Assembly: GCF_020860705.1 (NCBI RefSeq)
Contig: NZ_JAJBTT010000028.1
Coordinates: 1 to 64,000, forward strand
DNA: 64,000 nt
Direction of reading: 5' to 3'
DNA from: Akkermansia sp.
GTDB taxonomy: Bacteria > Verrucomicrobiota > Verrucomicrobiia > Verrucomicrobiales > Akkermansiaceae
Below are positions 11,931-26,284 of this stretch, one piece after another (within the stretch, counting starts at the first letter, position 1; every line of letters begins with the position of its first letter). The notes below the pieces were generated by a model. It was not told the DNA's origin. It saw only the letters and a program-made list of their open reading frames with translations, and made no database searches. A program made the position numbers and the translations under genes.

Positions 11931-14681
11931 TCATTCTTCAGGAACATGATCATGCTCTTTCCAGGGAAGAGCAAGCCGGAAACAGGTTCCGGCGGAAACG
12001 GGAACCAGGGTGACGGTTCCCCCCTGCGCCTCCATGAAGCCGCGCACGATGGAAAGCCCCAGGCCCAGCCCTCCTGGACGCGTCGTCCGGAAACGCTCAA
12101 AAATATTCTCCGCCAGCTCCGGGGGAATGCCGGGCCCCAGGTCATGCACATCCAGCCACACCACACCGTTCACGGAATCGGTACCTCCCTGCAACGTGAC
12201 AGGCGTTCCGGAAGGCGTATGTACGCAGGCATTCAGCAGCAGGTTGACCAGCACCTGCTCCATCAGGGAGAAATCCGCCTTGACCAGCGGATAATCCGGC
12301 GGCAGGGAAACGGAAACCGGATGATTCTTCCGCGCCTCCTTCGTTGCCGCCAGGGCGCCTTCCACCACGTCCCCCAAGTCGCACCAGTCCAGCCGGGGCC
12401 TCAGCGCGCCGGATTCCAGGCGGCTCACATCCAATAAATTCTTTACCAGGCGCCGCAAGCGCCGCGCAGCAGCCATGATTTCCGCATATTCCTCCCGTTC
12501 CTCCGGAGCGGCGGAAGAACGCCCGGACAGCTTTTCACAGCCTCCCTCAATGACGGCCAGCGGCGTCTTGAACTCATGGGAGACGCTGTCCAGCAGGGAA
12601 CGGTGTAATTTTTCAGACTCCTCCATGAACCGCACCCGCGTTCCTTCCGCCCGCAATTCTTCACGTTCCAACGCCATGGCCAGCTGGGCCCCCATGCTTT
12701 CCAGCAAATCCTTCTGTCCCGCCGTCAGACGGTCCCCGTCCTGCGCTTTTACGCCCAGAACCCCCATGCAGTGCTCTCCGGACATCATGGGAAAATAAAA
12801 CCCCTCCGCCACCGGAAGCGTATCCGTAAATCTTCCCGCCGGCTGCCGGTGCTCAAAACACCAGGAAGCCACGCTCCATTCCTTTTCATCCATGGGATAG
12901 GCTCCCCCGGCCTCGCAAAGCTTCAGCCGTCCGCCGCCGGAAGAGGGAACCATGGCCGCCATCCGTACGCCCATAATCTGGCTCATCTGGCCTACGGCTA
13001 CGGAAACCAGGGAGGGGATGTCTGCCGCGGAGGCAATGGCGCGCGAGTATAGAAACAGGGCATTCGTCTTCTTTTCGCGCTCCCGCTCCTCCTGCTCCCG
13101 CACCCTCAGCCGTGACGTGAGACGCCCCGTAGAAAGAGCCACCAGGAAGAAAAACGCGCACATCAGGGCGTCTTCCAGCCGCTCTATCTTGAAGGTCAGC
13201 ACGGGAGGGATGAACAGCAGGTTCCACAACAGGGCGCTGATGGCGGCCGCCATCAGCATGGCCCAGCGGGAACGGATGAAAAAGCCCAGGACCACTACAC
13301 CCGCCAGATACAGGAATCCGGGGGCGAAATAACCGGTAAACGCGGAAATCAGCAGCCCGATCCCGGTAACAGCGGCCGTCACGCCTGCGGCCAGCCAGTA
13401 GTCCCGGCCGTATTTTTCCGTTTCACGGTGCCAGCTTTTCCACCCGCTCCGGGATGGCCCCGGAGCGGCGGGAACCACATAAATGTCAATCTGGTCGCTC
13501 CCCTTCACCAGCTTGTCCACCAGGGACATGGGCCGCACCAGCCCCCACAGGTAGGATTCCTGCGGCTTCCCCACCACGATCTGGCTGACATTTCTTAAAA
13601 AGGCCATGCGGAGGAGGGTTTCCGCCAGGTCGGAGCCGGGCATCACGATCACTTCCGCTCCAAGGCGCCGCGCCAGTTCCAGGTTGGCATCCAGCCGCTG
13701 CTGCTGCTCCGGGGAAAGAGCCGCCCCCGTGTCCACGGAAAGGGCGATCCACGGCGCATTCAGGGCATAAGCCATCCGCCGCGTCCAGCGCACCAGCCGG
13801 GCGGAAAACGGGCTGGGGCCCACGGCTACCATCAGCCGCTCCCCGCTGCGCCAGATGGAGCGGTCTCCGGAGATGGTGCGCACCTCCGTCAGCTCATGGT
13901 CCACCTTCTCCGCCATGATGCGCAGGGCCAGTTCACGGAGGGCCGTCAGGTTGGACTCCTTAAAAAAATTGTCCAGCGCGGCGGAAGCCTGCGGCGCGCC
14001 GTACACCTTCCCCTCCCGCAGGCGGGCGCGCAGCTGGTCCGGGGCAATGTCCACCAGCTGAATGCAATCCGCCTCCGCCAGCACGGAATCCGGAACGGTC
14101 TCCTGCACGGGAGCGGCCGTGATGTCATGCACGGTATCCGCCCGGCTTTCCAGATGCTGCACGTTCAGAGTGGTATAGACGTCAATGCCGGCGGCCAGAA
14201 GCTCCTCCACGTCCTGATAACGTTTTTTATGGCGCATGCCGGGCACGTTCGTGTGCGCCAGCTCGTCTACCAGGATAAGCCGGGGCTTCAGGCGCAGCGC
14301 CTCCTCCAAATCAAATTCCTCCATCTCCACGCCGCGGTAAACCGTCTTCTTCATGGGAAGGCGCGGCAGCCTTCCGATCAGCCGCATCGTGTCCTCCCGG
14401 CCATGGGACTCCGCCACGCCGATGATCACCTCCACCCCCTTGTCCGCCGCCTGGATAGCGGCTTCCAGCATGGCATACGTCTTTCCCACGCCCGGAGCCA
14501 TGCCGAAGAAAATTTTCAACAAGCCACGGCCCGAACGGGATTCCTCCCTCCGGATGGAGGCCAGAATTCTGTCCGCCCGCTGGCTGTCCGAGTGCACTTC
14601 TGAAAACATGGAAAAAGGGGGAAGGAGTGATTGCCTCCTCAACAATGGATTCATGTTAGAGGAACTCTGTTCGCAGCACAA
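11931..14681 (-). CDS. kdpD: Osmosensitive K+ channel sensor kinase KdpD
   Basis: KdpD N-domain (GMAPGVGKTYAMLEAA, VDELAHTN), USP domain, DUF4118-like TM region, HisKA (SHEFKTPL) and HATPase. Confidence 0.95.
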   Translation of the reverse strand: MCCEQSSSNMNPLLRRQSLLPPFSMFSEVHSDSQRADRILASIRREESRSGRGLLKIFFGMAPGVGKTYAMLEAAIQAADKGVEVIIGVAESHGREDTMRLIGRLPRLPMKKTVYRGVEMEEFDLEEALRLKPRLILVDELAHTNVPGMRHKKRYQDVEELLAAGIDVYTTLNVQHLESRADTVHDITAAPVQETVPDSVLAEADCIQLVDIAPDQLRARLREGKVYGAPQASAALDNFFKESNLTALRELALRIMAEKVDHELTEVRTISGDRSIWRSGERLMVAVGPSPFSARLVRWTRRMAYALNAPWIALSVDTGAALSPEQQQRLDANLELARRLGAEVIVMPGSDLAETLLRMAFLRNVSQIVVGKPQESYLWGLVRPMSLVDKLVKGSDQIDIYVVPAAPGPSRSGWKSWHRETEKYGRDYWLAAGVTAAVTGIGLLISAFTGYFAPGFLYLAGVVVLGFFIRSRWAMLMAAAISALLWNLLFIPPVLTFKIERLEDALMCAFFFLVALSTGRLTSRLRVREQEEREREKKTNALFLYSRAIASAADIPSLVSVAVGQMSQIMGVRMAAMVPSSGGGRLKLCEAGGAYPMDEKEWSVASWCFEHRQPAGRFTDTLPVAEGFYFPMMSGEHCMGVLGVKAQDGDRLTAGQKDLLESMGAQLAMALEREELRAEGTRVRFMEESEKLHRSLLDSVSHEFKTPLAVIEGGCEKLSGRSSAAPEEREEYAEIMAAARRLRRLVKNLLDVSRLESGALRPRLDWCDLGDVVEGALAATKEARKNHPVSVSLPPDYPLVKADFSLMEQVLVNLLLNACVHTPSGTPVTLQGGTDSVNGVVWLDVHDLGPGIPPELAENIFERFRTTRPGGLGLGLSIVRGFMEAQGGTVTLVPVSAGTCFRLALPWKEHDHVPEE

Positions 14682-14805
14682 ATAAAACAGACCAGAACAA
14701 CCGTTAAAATTTTATTAATTTCCCCCCTCCCTTTTCTATTTCTGTTTTCATTTCCCGTCCTTTTCCGCTATCAAGCATTTTTAAAAGTTTTTTCTTTCCT
14801 TTCTC

Positions 14806-17800
14806 ATGATGAACACTTTCCAGATCCTCCGCCGCACCCTCGTCTCTGCCGCCGTCTTGTTCTTCCTGTACCTGGGCGCCGGCATGACAAGGGGAGCAGA
14901 CGAGGCCGTTTCCGAAAATTTTGATTCCTTCCCAACGGGCGGCTTCACCACCCTGGCCACCGCTCTGGGGACCATGACGGCGGAGAGCGGCCACGCCGCC
15001 ATTGCTGACAACCGCTATTCCTCCCAGCCCAACTGCATGCGGCTGATAGGCCAGGGCGCCGGAACCAAAAGCACAGCCATACTGACGCTGCCCTCTCCCC
15101 TGACAGCCAGGAAAATTCTTTCCCTGAAGGGGGAACGCTGGACGGGCACCGATCCTTTTTCCTTCACCATCCATGCCGCGGACCGGGAAGGGAATGAAAC
15201 GCTGGTCGTGGACGGTTCCTCCCTGCAAACGGGAAACAGCCCCATGGCCCAGCAGGTACAGGGAGTTCTCCCGTCCGGGACCGTCCGTCTTGTTTTCCGC
15301 TGTGAAGCCCCTGCCGATAAGGGCGTCCTTTTCGATGATCTGGTCCTTTCCCCCTTCCAGCCCTTTTCCAGCGCCGCAGAAGCATGGCCGGCCATGATCC
15401 GCATGGAGGCCAACGGCATCCTCCGCTTTTCCCTGACGAACGTCCCCGCCTCCTATGCCGGCATGTCCGTCACCGTGGACATGAGCCCGTCCGACGACCT
15501 GGCAGACATTGAAAGCGTATCCCTTTACACCGGAGACGCCAACAGCATTTACTCCGCTCCCGCCTATGGAGCCAGCGGCCACGGCGCCATGAGCTCCCGG
15601 GGCGTCCTCGCCAGCCCGGCCCAGCCGCCGGCTCCCGTCATGACTTTTCCTGTCACCCCGGGGGCGCTCGTTGACGGGCAGCAATACTATTTCTGGGTCA
15701 GCGTCAAGCTCAAGGATTCCGCCAGCATGGACCATAAGGTGGGCGCCAGAATCGCCTCCGTCACGGTGGACGGACAAACAGACGATTTTGCCGGCGGAGT
15801 AACGGCCAGGCAGCGGATAGGCTATGCCATCGCCAAGGCGAACGACCCTGTCTACGGAGGCCCCACGGAAGGAAAGACTTCCAAAAAATTCCGCATTCCG
15901 GGCATCGTGCGCGCAAAGAACGGCGACCTCGTCTCCGTCTTCGACATCCGCTACGACGGCCGCAACGATATGCAGGCCAATATCGACACGGGATGCAGCC
16001 GCTCCACAGACAACGGCCGCACCTGGACGCCCGTCCACGTGGCCGTCAACTTCAACCCTACGGGGGAGGCCTCCAACGATTATAATGCCGGCTACGGCGT
16101 CAGCGACCCCTGCATCCTGCTGGATGAAGTCAACGGAACCCTGTGGCTGGCCGGCATCGCCAGGCACGGGCTTGCCTCCTCCAAGGCCAACGTGGACGTG
16201 GAAAGCCTGGAAACCGTCCAATACGTGGTGGCATGCAGTACGGACAACGGCCAGACGTGGGGTTCCATTGATCCGGATACCGGGGAGTTTGTAAAAACGA
16301 AGCCCAGGAGCATCAACAAGGATATCAAGAACAAGGCCTGGAAGTCCTTTTTCCAGGGTCCGGGCCACGGCATCACCATGAAAAAGACGGTCAACGGCGT
16401 GCGCCCCATCGTCTTCCCTTCCCAGATATGGACGGGAAGCAGCGGCACGGGCACTCCCCAGTCCTGCATTATTTACTCCCTGGACCGCGGGCAGACCTGG
16501 ATCAGCGAGGACACCGGAAAATCCGGCACGCTGGGCATTGGCGCCGGCTCCAGCGAATGCGTGGTCACGGAACTCAGCGACGGCCGCCTGATGCTTAACG
16601 CCCGCAATGAAAACAGGAGCGGCTACCGGAAAATCTTCACCACGGACGACATGGGCAAGACGTGGACGGCCCATGCCACCAACCTGAACTCCCTGCCGGA
16701 ACCGGCTGCCTGCCAGGCCAGCCAGCTGGCCGTGGAAAACTCCGGAAACATCAGCCGGGCCCTTCTTTTTTCCAACCCCAATAGAACTTCCGCCCCGCGC
16801 GCCCTGATGACCCTCAAGGCCTCCTTTGACGAAGGCTCCACATGGCCCTCCGGCAGCCAGGTTCTTTACGATTCCCGCCCCTCCTGCGGCTATTCCGACA
16901 TCTGCGAAACGGGGGACGGCCACATCGGCGTGCTTTATGAAGGGCTCAACGGGGATGAAAACCTCTTCTTCCTGCGCATTCCGTATGACGAATTCCTGCC
17001 TTCCCTGGACGTTCCCGCCGCGGGACAAATCATCCGCGTGGGAGCGGAGGGAACAACGGCGGCTACGTTCACCGTTTCCAGCGACGCTTCCTGGACGGCC
17101 TCCTCCTCCGCAGGCTGGATAACCGTCTCCCCCTCTTCAGGCTCCGGAAACGGCACGGTCACCTACAGCGTGGACCGCTGGGAAGGCGCAGGAGAACGCA
17201 CGGGAACCATCACGATCTCCGTTCCCGGCATCCAGCCGGCCATCATGACCATCATCCAGTCCGGCAGGCAGCCTTCTCTCACCTTTTCCCCTCCCATCCT
17301 CATGCTGCCCAAAAACGGGGGAACAGCCGTTTTCTCCGTCACCTGTGACGCAGCGTGGAACGTATCCAAAACGGCGGACTGGCTGGACATCACCGGAACG
17401 CAGGGCGCGGAGACGGGCAACGGAACCGTGTCCGTTTCCGCAGCGGCCAATGCCGCAGCAGACTCCCGCACGGAGGAACTTTCCTTTTCCTCCTTCGGAA
17501 CCGTCCGCTCCGCAACCGTGGTCCAACGCGGTCAGAAGCGCACCTGGGACGAATGGAAGGAGGATGAAATCGCCTCCCGGGACCCGGATACGGACCAGAC
17601 AGGCGCCACTGATTCTCCCGCCGGAGACGGCATCCCCAACCTGCTGAAATACGCTACGGGACTGGACCCGCTCAAGCCCTGCGGAAGCGTCGTGCAGGTC
17701 TCCACGGAAAAAACGGACGGCGGCACCTTCCTGGTGCTGGCCTGGCCCGTCAATCCGGAGGCCACGGGAATCAGGCATCTGATGGAATCCTCCGCAGACC

Positions 17801-17946
17801 TTCAAACCTGGACGAAAATGGCGGAAGTGGAAACGGAAGGCAAAAGCGCCGCCATCTTCCGGGATACCGCGCCCATCAACGCGGAAAGTTCCCCGCGGCG
17901 CTTCCTGCGCCTGAAAATCTCCCGGGAAGAAGAAAACCCGCATTAA
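14806..17946 (+). CDS. GH33-type sialidase with two BACON domains
   Basis: FRIPGI motif, at least four Asp-box repeats (STDNGRTW, STDNGQTW, LDRGQTW, FDEGSTW); two BACON-like modules (SSDASWTASSSAGWITVSPSSG; TCDAAWNVSKTADWLDIT). Confidence 0.9.
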   Translation: MMNTFQILRRTLVSAAVLFFLYLGAGMTRGADEAVSENFDSFPTGGFTTLATALGTMTAESGHAAIADNRYSSQPNCMRLIGQGAGTKSTAILTLPSPLTARKILSLKGERWTGTDPFSFTIHAADREGNETLVVDGSSLQTGNSPMAQQVQGVLPSGTVRLVFRCEAPADKGVLFDDLVLSPFQPFSSAAEAWPAMIRMEANGILRFSLTNVPASYAGMSVTVDMSPSDDLADIESVSLYTGDANSIYSAPAYGASGHGAMSSRGVLASPAQPPAPVMTFPVTPGALVDGQQYYFWVSVKLKDSASMDHKVGARIASVTVDGQTDDFAGGVTARQRIGYAIAKANDPVYGGPTEGKTSKKFRIPGIVRAKNGDLVSVFDIRYDGRNDMQANIDTGCSRSTDNGRTWTPVHVAVNFNPTGEASNDYNAGYGVSDPCILLDEVNGTLWLAGIARHGLASSKANVDVESLETVQYVVACSTDNGQTWGSIDPDTGEFVKTKPRSINKDIKNKAWKSFFQGPGHGITMKKTVNGVRPIVFPSQIWTGSSGTGTPQSCIIYSLDRGQTWISEDTGKSGTLGIGAGSSECVVTELSDGRLMLNARNENRSGYRKIFTTDDMGKTWTAHATNLNSLPEPAACQASQLAVENSGNISRALLFSNPNRTSAPRALMTLKASFDEGSTWPSGSQVLYDSRPSCGYSDICETGDGHIGVLYEGLNGDENLFFLRIPYDEFLPSLDVPAAGQIIRVGAEGTTAATFTVSSDASWTASSSAGWITVSPSSGSGNGTVTYSVDRWEGAGERTGTITISVPGIQPAIMTIIQSGRQPSLTFSPPILMLPKNGGTAVFSVTCDAAWNVSKTADWLDITGTQGAETGNGTVSVSAAANAAADSRTEELSFSSFGTVRSATVVQRGQKRTWDEWKEDEIASRDPDTDQTGATDSPAGDGIPNLLKYATGLDPLKPCGSVVQVSTEKTDGGTFLVLAWPVNPEATGIRHLMESSADLQTWTKMAEVETEGKSAAIFRDTAPINAESSPRRFLRLKISREEENPH

Positions 17947-18248
17947 CAAGGCGGAACCCTGCTTTCCACGGACACCGTTCCGTCAAGGGGGAAGGAGGCT
18001 TTCTTTTCCCGGTTCATCTTCTTCCGGCGCCAGCAGCGGAATGGGCTTCGGGACTCCAGCCGTTTTTCCGGAAGGGGAGAATGCACGGCAAATGGCTGAC
18101 GGCGGAAAAATACGCCGGCACGCCTGAAATCGGCAATTTCAGCGCCTGCCGTGTTCTTGACAAATAGCAGGAGGTTTCATGCTCCCTTTTTTGAAAAAGC
18201 CGTTGAATAAATAAAATTTAAAATTCGGAATGTTTTTCCCTTTCTTAA

Positions 18249-18278
18249 TTGACAAATCATTCCCCTTCTTCTTAATGA
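18249..18278 (+). promoter_or_regulatory. Candidate -35/-10 promoter
   Basis: TTGACA (18249-18254), 18-bp spacer, TAATGA, just upstream of the ORF at 18283. Confidence 0.3.
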
Positions 18279-18282
18279 TTTA

Positions 18283-19293
18283 ATGTTTGTGAATCCGGTA
18301 CATTGTTTACCAACATTTCTGTGTACATGCGCCCTGTTGACGGCTACAGCCGCTTCCCTGCATGCGGAAACAGCCTATAGCACGCCCTGCGGCTACATCC
18401 AGACGGAATTGTACGCCAAGGAAACGGGCTACCTGGGCCTGGGGGTGCATCCGGAAGCGCTGATGCAGCACACGCTTCAGGAAGAAAGTGTAGCTTATAA
18501 AGGCTCTGAAGTTACTATTACGGATTCCGACGTTGATTTTCAGGACTTGATGGACGAAAAATCCGCCTACGTCCTGGTCCTTCATTTCGGGGATGAAGCT
18601 CTTGCCCTTCCCCTGAACCGGGACGGATGGGAAAAACCGGGTTCCTGCTGGACGACACATGAAATCGTAGTAGACGACAGCCTTCTTTCCAAACTGGTTA
18701 AAACCGGCAAAAAGCCTGATTCCTATATTCTCCGCAAGGCGCGCACGCTGGATGACGTGCTTGGGTCAACCAATCAATTTGGATTAAAGAGCGGCTCCGC
18801 CATATCTGCAGATACAGTCAACATTTTCAATTCCGCAACCACCCAGCTGGCAATCTATTATGACGGAAGAGAATGGAAGCGGAGAGGGGCCGCGAAAAAT
18901 ATTGGAGGCATGCCCGTGTTCAGCCATGAACCCCTGACCATTACGCGCAAACCCGGCGACGACGTTACAGCCGTGGTCATCGGGGAAGTGTCCATGAAAC
19001 ACCAGAAGCTTGTCATGCCCAAGTCCAACTCCCTTCTTCACACCCGACTCCCGCTCGCCCAGACCCTGGCTGAAACTGCCCTGGAACTGCCGGACGACAC
19101 CATCGTCAACATCCCCATAGGCGAAAAAAATGCCATGGTCAAGGTAGTTCGCCAGGGTGGCGCCTGGAAGCGCGACGACAACAAACAAGATGTTTCCAAC
19201 ATTCCCTTCCACGGGGCTTTCTCCGTCTATGACGCATCTTCCAAAACACCCGCCCATATCACGGTTTCCAATAAACACTTCACCAACAAATAA
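18283..19293 (+). CDS. Secreted protein, TIGR02597-like
   Basis: Signal peptide and CGYIQTEL...YLGLGVHPE N-terminal region resembling the verrucomicrobial TIGR02597 family; followed 6 nt later by a PEP-CTERM gene. Confidence 0.55.
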   Translation: MFVNPVHCLPTFLCTCALLTATAASLHAETAYSTPCGYIQTELYAKETGYLGLGVHPEALMQHTLQEESVAYKGSEVTITDSDVDFQDLMDEKSAYVLVLHFGDEALALPLNRDGWEKPGSCWTTHEIVVDDSLLSKLVKTGKKPDSYILRKARTLDDVLGSTNQFGLKSGSAISADTVNIFNSATTQLAIYYDGREWKRRGAAKNIGGMPVFSHEPLTITRKPGDDVTAVVIGEVSMKHQKLVMPKSNSLLHTRLPLAQTLAETALELPDDTIVNIPIGEKNAMVKVVRQGGAWKRDDNKQDVSNIPFHGAFSVYDASSKTPAHITVSNKHFTNK

Positions 19294-19299
19294 CCGACT

Positions 19300-19977
19300 A
19301 TGTCTTACCGCTCCTTTTTTACCGCCACTCTCGCCGCCTGCGCGGTCCTCTCCGGGGGTACTGCTTTAGCGGATAACTTTACTATCAGCAATGATTATTC
19401 TCTGATCAACTCCCTCGGGCAATCTTTGAACGGAGGAAAAGCCATCCTCGGCGCTTTCAACAGTGACACCTGGAGCTACGATATGGAAAGCTCCAAATGG
19501 ATGTTCGAGGGGGAATCCTACAGGCAGGACCAGTTGACCTACAGCCAGCTGGTAAATATGCAGAACAGCTTCACCAACACATTGACTTCCATACCTAAAT
19601 ATCAAGACGGTACTGTCACCAATGGCAGCTTTGACCTGACGGGAGCATACGAGACTCCCTCCACCTTAACCACTCCCGTTTACTTAATGGTTACGGGAGA
19701 AACGGGCGAACTGGCTGTTTTTGTCTTTAAAAAAATAGCCGATGACTCCGTGTTAACTTACAGCGATGTGGATTTTTCCACCAGCCACCTATTCGACCTG
19801 GGCCTTACTACGCAGGATCGAGCGACTGAACTTGGTTATAGTTACTACATGGACTGCATTCTGGGAAACGTGGATAGGGATCTTAGAACGATTCAGCTTC
19901 TGGTTCCGGAACCTGCTACCGCCACACTGGGACTGCTTGGACTGGCCGCTCTGATGACACGCCGCAGACGGCGGTAA
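19300..19977 (+). CDS. PEP-CTERM sorting domain-containing protein
   Basis: Signal peptide; C-terminal VPEPATATLGLLGLAALMTRRRRR. Confidence 0.8.
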   Translation: MSYRSFFTATLAACAVLSGGTALADNFTISNDYSLINSLGQSLNGGKAILGAFNSDTWSYDMESSKWMFEGESYRQDQLTYSQLVNMQNSFTNTLTSIPKYQDGTVTNGSFDLTGAYETPSTLTTPVYLMVTGETGELAVFVFKKIADDSVLTYSDVDFSTSHLFDLGLTTQDRATELGYSYYMDCILGNVDRDLRTIQLLVPEPATATLGLLGLAALMTRRRRR

Positions 19978-19992
19978 CAACCTTTTCCCCCA

Positions 19993-20030
19993 GCCTCCGC
20001 ATGGACACGCCTTCCGTGCGGAGGCTTTTT
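19993..20030 (+). terminator. Rho-independent terminator
   Basis: GCCTCCGCA ... TGCGGAGGC followed by TTTTT. Confidence 0.8.
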
Positions 20031-20236
20031 ATACCCGGAAGTACCGCAGGCCCCGGAAAATAAGCAGGACCGTCCAGCCCGGCCTCCGTTTCACTGGATT
20101 TCACTTCCCTGTTCCGGAACGCCGCAATCCCTTGCGGCAAACGAACGCCGGAGGACGCATTTCACATGGATGGCCTGGCCTGTATCCACGGAATCTTTCT
20201 GCCGCCGCCGCTCCGGCAGCGTCAGGGGCCAGTAAA

Positions 20237-20271
20237 ATGCCCCGCACGCTCTTTAAGAGCGGCGGGGCGGT
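20237..20271 (-). terminator. Hairpin downstream of GH2 gene
   Basis: GCCCCGC-ACGCTCTTTAAGAGCG-GCGGGGC nested stem 3' of the minus-strand GH2 gene. Confidence 0.65.
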
Positions 20272-20295
20272 CTTCAAGCGGTTGGGCCGCAGGAG

Positions 20296-24156
<3,861 letters not shown>

Positions 24157-24229
24157 CTAATTCTAACAGCAAACCCGCCATTTGCAAGCTGCCGTTGCGT
24201 TTGTGCACCGTCTGCGGGGAACGCAGCCG

Positions 24230-25291
24230 TTAAAAGGTATGCCGGAGCTGGAGAACGCCCACGCACTGCATGGACTCCTGCTGCGTGTATTCCTTCGTCA
24301 TGTAATGCAGCCCGAAAAGCAATTCCGAGCGCTTGTACCGGAGACCGAAGCCATAACCCCATTCCCCCACCACGGGATACTTGTTCACGTACTCCGGGGA
24401 GGAGCGGAACACCGTGCCGTCCAGGTACAGGTCATGAGCCACGGCACGCACGGAGGCGTGCAGGTAGCCGTAATACCCCCAGTTGGAAACAGCCGTCCTG
24501 TTGTAAACGAACGGCGGCGCGGCGCTGGTTGCCCCGCGGATGCTGTTTTCCGGAGAGGTGTTGCCCAGATTGTAGCCGAAGCGGAAGGACATGCCGCCGC
24601 CCGCCTGTACCTTCACCGTACCGGCGTCCACGTGCCAGTAGGCCAGGGCGTCCGTTTCAAAACCTGAACTGTAGTGCTTCTCCAGCCCGCGCAGGCGGTA
24701 ATAACGCTTGAAAAACAGATTGGCCGTCATTTCCCCGGGAAGCTGGCTTGACCAGCCGGGCCACTGTTCCATGCCCCACAGCTTATGAATGAAATGCTGG
24801 GAGCCTCTGGCGAGGGAATTCGTACCCGTCGTGCCCAGTTGCAGTTCCAGGGAATTGGCCCTGTCGTCATTCTTGACCAGGGAGGTAAGCCCCAGCGTCA
24901 GGTTGCCTACATAGGGATGCTGGTTGTACAGGGGATACGGGGCTTTCTGCTCCGGGGTGTACATGAGCTGGGTCAGGTCAAGCCCCCATTGCTGGCGGAG
25001 GTTGGGGGAACCGCTCATGCCCATGAAACGCCTCCAGGAATCCGAAGCGTTTGTGCCTCCCAGAACCGTTCCCAGCATGCCGGAAAAAGTGCGGCTGTCC
25101 GATGTGGTTCCGGACATCCAGGCAAAACGGACGCCGTTGGTATAATTGTCGTCATCTCCCACGAACATGTCGTTTTCCAGATGGAAGCTGATGACGGCTC
25201 CCTCCTGCGGCGCCTCTATCTGCTGGGTTCCTGCCTGAAGAGAAGCTACCGGCAACAAACCGGCACACATGCACAACGCTGCACATTTCAT
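24230..25291 (-). CDS. LpxR-family (DUF2219) outer membrane lipid A deacylase-like protein
   Basis: HLENDMFVGDDDNYTNGVRFAW motif and beta-barrel pattern, C-terminal LRHTF. Confidence 0.75.
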   Translation of the reverse strand: MKCAALCMCAGLLPVASLQAGTQQIEAPQEGAVISFHLENDMFVGDDDNYTNGVRFAWMSGTTSDSRTFSGMLGTVLGGTNASDSWRRFMGMSGSPNLRQQWGLDLTQLMYTPEQKAPYPLYNQHPYVGNLTLGLTSLVKNDDRANSLELQLGTTGTNSLARGSQHFIHKLWGMEQWPGWSSQLPGEMTANLFFKRYYRLRGLEKHYSSGFETDALAYWHVDAGTVKVQAGGGMSFRFGYNLGNTSPENSIRGATSAAPPFVYNRTAVSNWGYYGYLHASVRAVAHDLYLDGTVFRSSPEYVNKYPVVGEWGYGFGLRYKRSELLFGLHYMTKEYTQQESMQCVGVLQLRHTF

Positions 25292-25414
25292 GCCCGGCAG
25301 TTTGTGCGTTTCACCCCCGCGTGGCAAGGAAAAATCAGGCATGCCCTGCGTTTGCACTTTTCAAAACATGGAAATATCCACAAACTTCCCCGTCCTGTCA
25401 CAGGCCTTCATACC

Positions 25415-26230
25415 ATGATTATTGACACGCACTGCCATCTGGCCTCCGCGCAATTCGACCAATCCCGCCGGGAAGCCTACGTGCAACATGCCCGCCGGGA
25501 AGGTATCGACCGCATGATTACGCTGGGAGCCCGGAAAGATGACTGGGAGGAAAATGCAGCGTGGGCGCGCCAGTTTCCGGGTACGGTTTTTTGCGCGCTG
25601 GGCATCCATCCGGACGACGCCCATGATGCGCCGGAGGGCTGGGCGGACCAGCTTTTCCTGAAAGCGCAGGACTTTCCGCTGGCCGCCATCGGGGAAACAG
25701 GGCTGGATTACTTCCACGGAGCCCCTGAAGGCTGGGAGGCTGAAAGCTTTCACCGCCTTCAGCAGGATTTGCTGGAACAGCATTTTGACCTGGCGGCGCG
25801 CCTGGGCCTCAACATCGTCCTGCACACGCGGGACCGGAAAGGCTCCGGAAGCTTTGAAGACGCCGTGGCGATTGCCCGGAACCATGCGGGCCGCGTGCGT
25901 CCCGTATTCCACTGCTTTATCGGAGACACAGCCCAGGCGGCGCGCATCTTTGATGAACTGGACGGCATGGTTTCCTTCACCGGAGTAGCCACCTTTAAAA
26001 ACGCTCCCATAGTGGCGGAAACGGCGCGCTGGTGTCCGGAAGACCGCATCATGCTGGAAACGGACTCCCCCTACCTCAGTCCGGAACCTCTCCGGGGCCG
26101 CATGAACGAACCCGCCCACCTCATCCATACGGCCCGTTTCATTGCCGCTTCCCGGGGGATGGAACTGGAACACCTGGCCCGCGTAACGACGCGGAATGCG
26201 GAGACCTTTTACAATCTGGGCCGGGGCTGA
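25415..26230 (+). CDS. TatD family hydrolase
   Basis: MIIDTHCHLAS, GETGLDYF, HCFIGD, LETDSPYLSPEPLRG motifs; start set at ATG 25415. Confidence 0.93.
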   Translation: MIIDTHCHLASAQFDQSRREAYVQHARREGIDRMITLGARKDDWEENAAWARQFPGTVFCALGIHPDDAHDAPEGWADQLFLKAQDFPLAAIGETGLDYFHGAPEGWEAESFHRLQQDLLEQHFDLAARLGLNIVLHTRDRKGSGSFEDAVAIARNHAGRVRPVFHCFIGDTAQAARIFDELDGMVSFTGVATFKNAPIVAETARWCPEDRIMLETDSPYLSPEPLRGRMNEPAHLIHTARFIAASRGMELEHLARVTTRNAETFYNLGRG

Positions 26231-26284
26231 AAAAAAATCCTGACAATCCGCGCTAGCGCCTTGAATCCGAAACCATAAATTAGT

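Noticed and set aside
14704-17028. 774-aa minus-strand ORF
   Set aside because: Antisense to the sialidase, whose Asp-box and BACON motifs are clear on the plus strand.
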